Source: Halovivax sp.
GTDB lineage: Archaea; Halobacteriota; Halobacteria; Halobacteriales; Natrialbaceae
Length of the DNA stretch: 39,578 nt
NCBI GenBank assembly: GCA_007119345.1
Contig: SKPV01000085.1
Span: forward strand, 1-39,578
Direction of reading: 5' to 3'
The notes under the pieces were generated by a model. That model searched no databases, had not been told where the DNA came from, and saw nothing but the letters and a program-made list of their open reading frames with translations. Below, in pieces: positions 38,001-39,578 of this stretch. How positions within the stretch are numbered: the stretch's first letter is position 1; every line of letters starts with the position of its first letter. Made by a program: the position numbers and the translations under genes.

Positions 38001-39578
38001 TCAACCTCGGGTGGGCCGCGAGCAACAACGAGTTCATCGGGGTGAGCGCCTCAGATGGCGTCGCCGGTATCCGAACGGCCAGCGGTTCGTCGGGGAACAC
38101 CCTCGCCGACGTCGACGCCCACGATAACGACCGATACGGCCTGAACATCGAGTCGTCGAATGGCGACACGTTCGACGGGGTGAACGTCTCCGGCAACGGC
38201 TGGCACGACATTCGCGTTAACGGGGACTGGAACTCGTTGTCAAACGTGACCGTGAGTGGGGCTGAAGGAACGGCGATTTCCCTTACAAGCGTGAGTACCG
38301 ACCCGCCCGTTCGGGGGAATACCTTCGAGTCGGTGACTGTCGCCGACACTGACGAAGACGCTATTGGGCTCAGTAATGCCGTCTACAACGAGTTCACCGA
38401 CGTTACGTACGTGGACAGCGATGGACGTGCAGTCAGCATCTCGAGCAACGCGGAGAACAACGATTTCACCGACGTGACCGTCACCGGTGGAACAGCGAGC
38501 GCCGTCTACCTTGCACCAAGTGATAACTACGATAATACGTTCACGAACGTCCAGGTCACGGGAGCTCAGGGCGGGCTGACGATTTACGGCGACGGAACGA
38601 CCGTCACGAACCTGACCGTCGAGGACGTTACTGGAACCGGCATCAGCGTCTCCAGTTCGGCCGCCGACAGCGTCGTCTCGGGCGTCTCGATCACCAACGC
38701 CTCCACGGGTGTGGGGATGTTCGGGTCGCCGACGAACACGGAGGTGTCGGACGTCACGGTCGACGGCGCGAACGTCGGGCTCTCGATCGCCGGCACGGAC
38801 AACTCGCTGTCGAACGTGACGGTCACCGACAGCGACACCGACGTCTCGGTCGGTTCGGCGACGGACACCGCCTTCGAATCGATCGTCCTCGGCGGGACGA
38901 CGTTCTCGTTCGAGGCACAGGACGTCGTGATCGACGGGACCTCTACGCCGGAAACGCTCCCCGATGAGGGTACCCCGATTGGCGCGTTCGTTAACGTGAC
39001 CGCAAGCGGCGACGTGCCTCACCTGGCACAACTGCACGTCCACTACGACACCGCGGACGTGGTCGGGATCGACGAGTCGACGCTCGAGATCTGGCGGCTG
39101 AACGAAAGCTGGTCATCCCCGGCGGAGGAGGCCTACGTCAGTGGCGTCAACACGACCGAACAGTACGTCTGGGCCGAGAACGTGACCGAGTTCTCCACAT
39201 TCGGCGCGTTCAGCGAAGGGCCGGTGCCCGTCGCGTCGGTCTCGAACGTCGATTTGAGTCCCGACGAACTCGTCGCGGGCGAGAACGCGACGATCACCGC
39301 TGACGTCGAGAACGTCGGCGGGGCGGACGGCAACGTGACGGTGCCATTCGAGGTAGACGATACGACCGTCGACACGGTGACGGTCGATCTGGAGCAGAAC
39401 GAGACTACCGGTATCGAATTTACCCACGCGTTCGACGAACCCGGCGAATACGACGTCTCCGTCGGCGATTTCGACGCCGGTGTCGTCGACGTCCTCACCC
39501 CGGCGAACGTGGTCGTCTTCGGAACGAGCGTCGACGAGACCGTCGGCCTCGGCGAGACGCTCACGGTGGACGTCGATC
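32075..39578 (+). CDS. Giant secreted beta-helix (NosD-like) surface protein, C-terminus outside the window
   Basis: One open frame of 2,501 codons that continues past the right edge. It starts with a Sec-like signal (MNRISSCGDWGNIRVQAFAV, cut near PVGAVG), then an acidic Ser/Thr/Asp linker (about 45-145). Residues about 147-1710 are parallel beta-helix repeats; the entry SIQDAIDAADPGDTICVEDG is the usual cap and TNNWWGDESGPSG (from 1677) the usual end. A CARDB-like domain (about 1715-1820), a second beta-helix (about 1822-2285), a PGF-pre-PGF-like region (about 2296-2380) and another CARDB-like domain follow. Such proteins often end in a PGF-CTERM anchor, which would lie beyond the edge. Likely role: cell-surface adhesion or polysaccharide binding or cleavage, by analogy only. 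Some coils repeat every 69 bp (23 residues), for example at 33796 and 33865. Confidence 0.9.
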   Translation, partial: MNRISSCGDWGNIRVQAFAVLFSVLMVSSVVAPVGAVGVSGDGVDGGWADDTEGLASASLDGEGTDSSPTEGDDGEEVGDSDPNIDGSDDATSDGEDEPASYRSEPTATESDDQGDETDSTDEGDETETQSEEPSTTTATSTSLNGCTVVAEDESIQDAIDAADPGDTICVEDGTYQEELVIATAGLTLAGVDDAPTISSSWGDDVAITVTAENVTIENLRAEGFDTHGILLDEAHGAVVADVDVVNNQIGIEVAGSDGVELRDNSIENDDVGVEIVSSSDVQVLDSELGGSGTDSAITVVDSDEVLVQGNGINDVRGDGVGTLVVDGSTDVTIDANSFQNNWEGIEIVDSTDVTLSNNVIADNQRHNGELPSVLVAESDGVTLDDNGISGGNFGVDVVLQNVTDADLLDNVLETGVFFEGEALAHFVHTVEGNTVDGAALVYSEGETAPTVDESAGQHIFVDATDLVVEDHAFEGSAAPLQIAFSDGAEVRNNTVSGATIEGWADTAALRVHASSGTTVEENTVSDNLGHGLGLSGSTDAIVRQNVVTNNGEAGIHVTDAIGGTVTNNTATANERDGIRVSGADGTVVEENDVSENERDGIRVVGGVDVEVDANDAADNGADGIRVVDATDVLVSENVLDGNDESGVHVDGSTDAVVTDNYATGHDHGLLIADSVGGLLTENNVTGNAHGIHVEGSEGTQLSNNDVHDNTEGIVVADSTDVVIDANTVWENDGVLSEGSGILVVDSLNVEVTNNQLTDNDFVGVIVDGSDGTIVEANTASGHEADLVLKESTAAEVRDNTFETGLFIDGTDLSHFQHTVEDNTVAGEELYYVSGADDPTIPVDAAQIVVVDSTNVAIEDRDLDGVAVGIQVAYSDGAEISENTVTDTTLTTQPSQGQAYMVTRPGAITVRGSDEASIDDNTVERGHSGIRVDDATDVLISNNHAHDHRLHGISIENAPGATVSENTITENDASNAGVGVSIRGSVDVTVADNDFTENFDGIDVRDSPSITIVGNYVADGWQPITVRDSDSALVDSNVVEDGTGVSIRLLRSDGTALNNSVTGGTNHGIYTNEADVTIEENYIENAGASGIAINGYGDRSSYATLVNNTVVASEDHGIWVRNVLDGTTIHGNTVTDAGGNGIHFSGTYSTWITENLNLHDNTISGAAGYGINLHRAEGVVEHNEVTDNGDGGIRATHQANDVEIARNTVTDNPSHGIVVDGADELSVHNNTASNNHADLFLDEATDTIAHDNTFQAGVLIEGDDPSDFDHEFNHSTVNGGPIQVFLGDDDHTFGADVGQLIVAFADDVDVGGVNVGDDLASIQVTESGDVDVDDLSLADGLGLHVTNSGNVSVTGSSMAGGTPAAIYVENSGDVTVTNTAVDPGLGSGIWLEDVGSVELQHNDLTERDGTGIHVHTAETVLLHDNTVFDGASTGVWIEEVDDATLTDTVISDNDGDGLVLMSIFEPLIEDITVAENGGDGVVLGDSNVDSVDGAQLTSVEIVDNDGVGLAISQSDDVHAENATIENNGVGIDISSASGFELTESAVRNNDGDGVYGVGLSNLVIADSVIADNAGHGLDLTQSGSGGGFLIESNTISNNEDGLSLDVSGGFSPAFSDVVVTDNAIWNNAGTGIAVLEDLDESDDILLEYNSIEGNADGVTYVEDSCDGFYDGPCLDATNNWWGDESGPSGEGDGQGDSVGTAIDYDPFLNEDPVDAAPLDAHFELSIDGTNSPVDAGDDLEIDVTVTNAGGETGTQTIELEDFDGIVVDNQDVTLAEGDDETLTLTWATTSADAGLDHVTVRSEDESVSEQVAILTGETIEIDTCTTISMPGNYTLTSDLAGSNTCIQITASDVHFDGNGHTIQGVDVDDDGSQYGIHVDDADGVTVEHVTVDGWDTGLYFSGSDGVVTDVLVENGDTGAEFANAHDNEVTNLTVRYTENRALTVGGFSYSAASGNTFTNITAYDTEQSAGSNPGSINLGWAASNNEFIGVSASDGVAGIRTASGSSGNTLADVDAHDNDRYGLNIESSNGDTFDGVNVSGNGWHDIRVNGDWNSLSNVTVSGAEGTAISLTSVSTDPPVRGNTFESVTVADTDEDAIGLSNAVYNEFTDVTYVDSDGRAVSISSNAENNDFTDVTVTGGTASAVYLAPSDNYDNTFTNVQVTGAQGGLTIYGDGTTVTNLTVEDVTGTGISVSSSAADSVVSGVSITNASTGVGMFGSPTNTEVSDVTVDGANVGLSIAGTDNSLSNVTVTDSDTDVSVGSATDTAFESIVLGGTTFSFEAQDVVIDGTSTPETLPDEGTPIGAFVNVTASGDVPHLAQLHVHYDTADVVGIDESTLEIWRLNESWSSPAEEAYVSGVNTTEQYVWAENVTEFSTFGAFSEGPVPVASVSNVDLSPDELVAGENATITADVENVGGADGNVTVPFEVDDTTVDTVTVDLEQNETTGIEFTHAFDEPGEYDVSVGDFDAGVVDVLTPANVVVFGTSVDETVGLGETLTVDVD

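Noticed and set aside
32375..39564. Many medium-length minus-strand frames under the giant gene
   Set aside because: All are shadows; the + strand frame is continuous with beta-helix repeats from 32075 to the edge.

Overview
The window is chromosomal DNA from a halophilic archaeon (Halobacteria). The base composition is very GC-rich with strong G/C at third codon positions. The proteins are acidic, rich in Asp and Glu. Exported proteins carry twin-arginine signals and lipoboxes, and several genes start with GTG. TATA-like boxes sit about 26-29 nt before many start codons, as in leaderless haloarchaeal transcripts. Several families are typical of haloarchaea (HalX, DUF5518, IS1341-type TnpB, Nudix fused to an eIF2B-like domain, huge beta-helix surface proteins). 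No tRNA, rRNA or CRISPR array was seen.

Layout. (a) 1-2615 looks like a copper/heavy-metal neighbourhood: the N-terminus of a P-type ATPase with Cys- and His-rich ends, a SHOCT membrane protein, a membrane-anchored winged-helix regulator with a Met/His loop, a secreted His-rich peptide, and a DUF411 lipoprotein. (b) 2714-6911 is mostly housekeeping: arylamine N-acetyltransferase, a DUF5518 membrane protein, the NOG1 GTPase, a CBS-less IMP dehydrogenase/GMP reductase homologue, and a small membrane protein. (c) 6961-9236 holds a decayed archaellum ArlG-like gene, a DUF389 membrane protein, and an Asp-repeat lipoprotein. (d) 9887-14188 holds EngB GTPase, a long Tat-exported M14 carboxypeptidase, a small uncertain ORF, and an AT-rich promoter region. 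(e) 14189-16306 is a Tat-exported multicopper oxidase with two near-identical inserted modules and a His-Asp tail. (f) 16390-22801 holds a zinc-knuckle ArsR-type regulator coupled to purA, small membrane proteins, a putative TIM-barrel protein, a GNAT, a MazG-like protein and a D-2-hydroxyacid dehydrogenase. (g) 22890-24293 is a TnpB-only IS1341-type element. (h) 24574-27591 holds a Nudix/eIF2B-like fusion, a methyltransferase and a phosphoesterase. (i) 27685-31950 is a signalling block: a 7TM-PAS histidine kinase, a receiver protein with a decayed kinase half, and an HxlR-receiver-HalX regulator. (j) From 32075 to the right edge runs one open frame of at least 2,501 codons encoding a giant secreted beta-helix protein.

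How genes may work together. The ATPase, DUF411 lipoprotein, His-rich peptide, membrane regulator and (11.5 kb away) multicopper oxidase fit a copper-handling set acting at the cell surface; this is inference from family and residue content. The three signalling proteins in 27.7-31.9 kb are tandem and co-oriented, and could form one pathway. The giant beta-helix gene has its own promoter just downstream of them, behind a strong inverted repeat.
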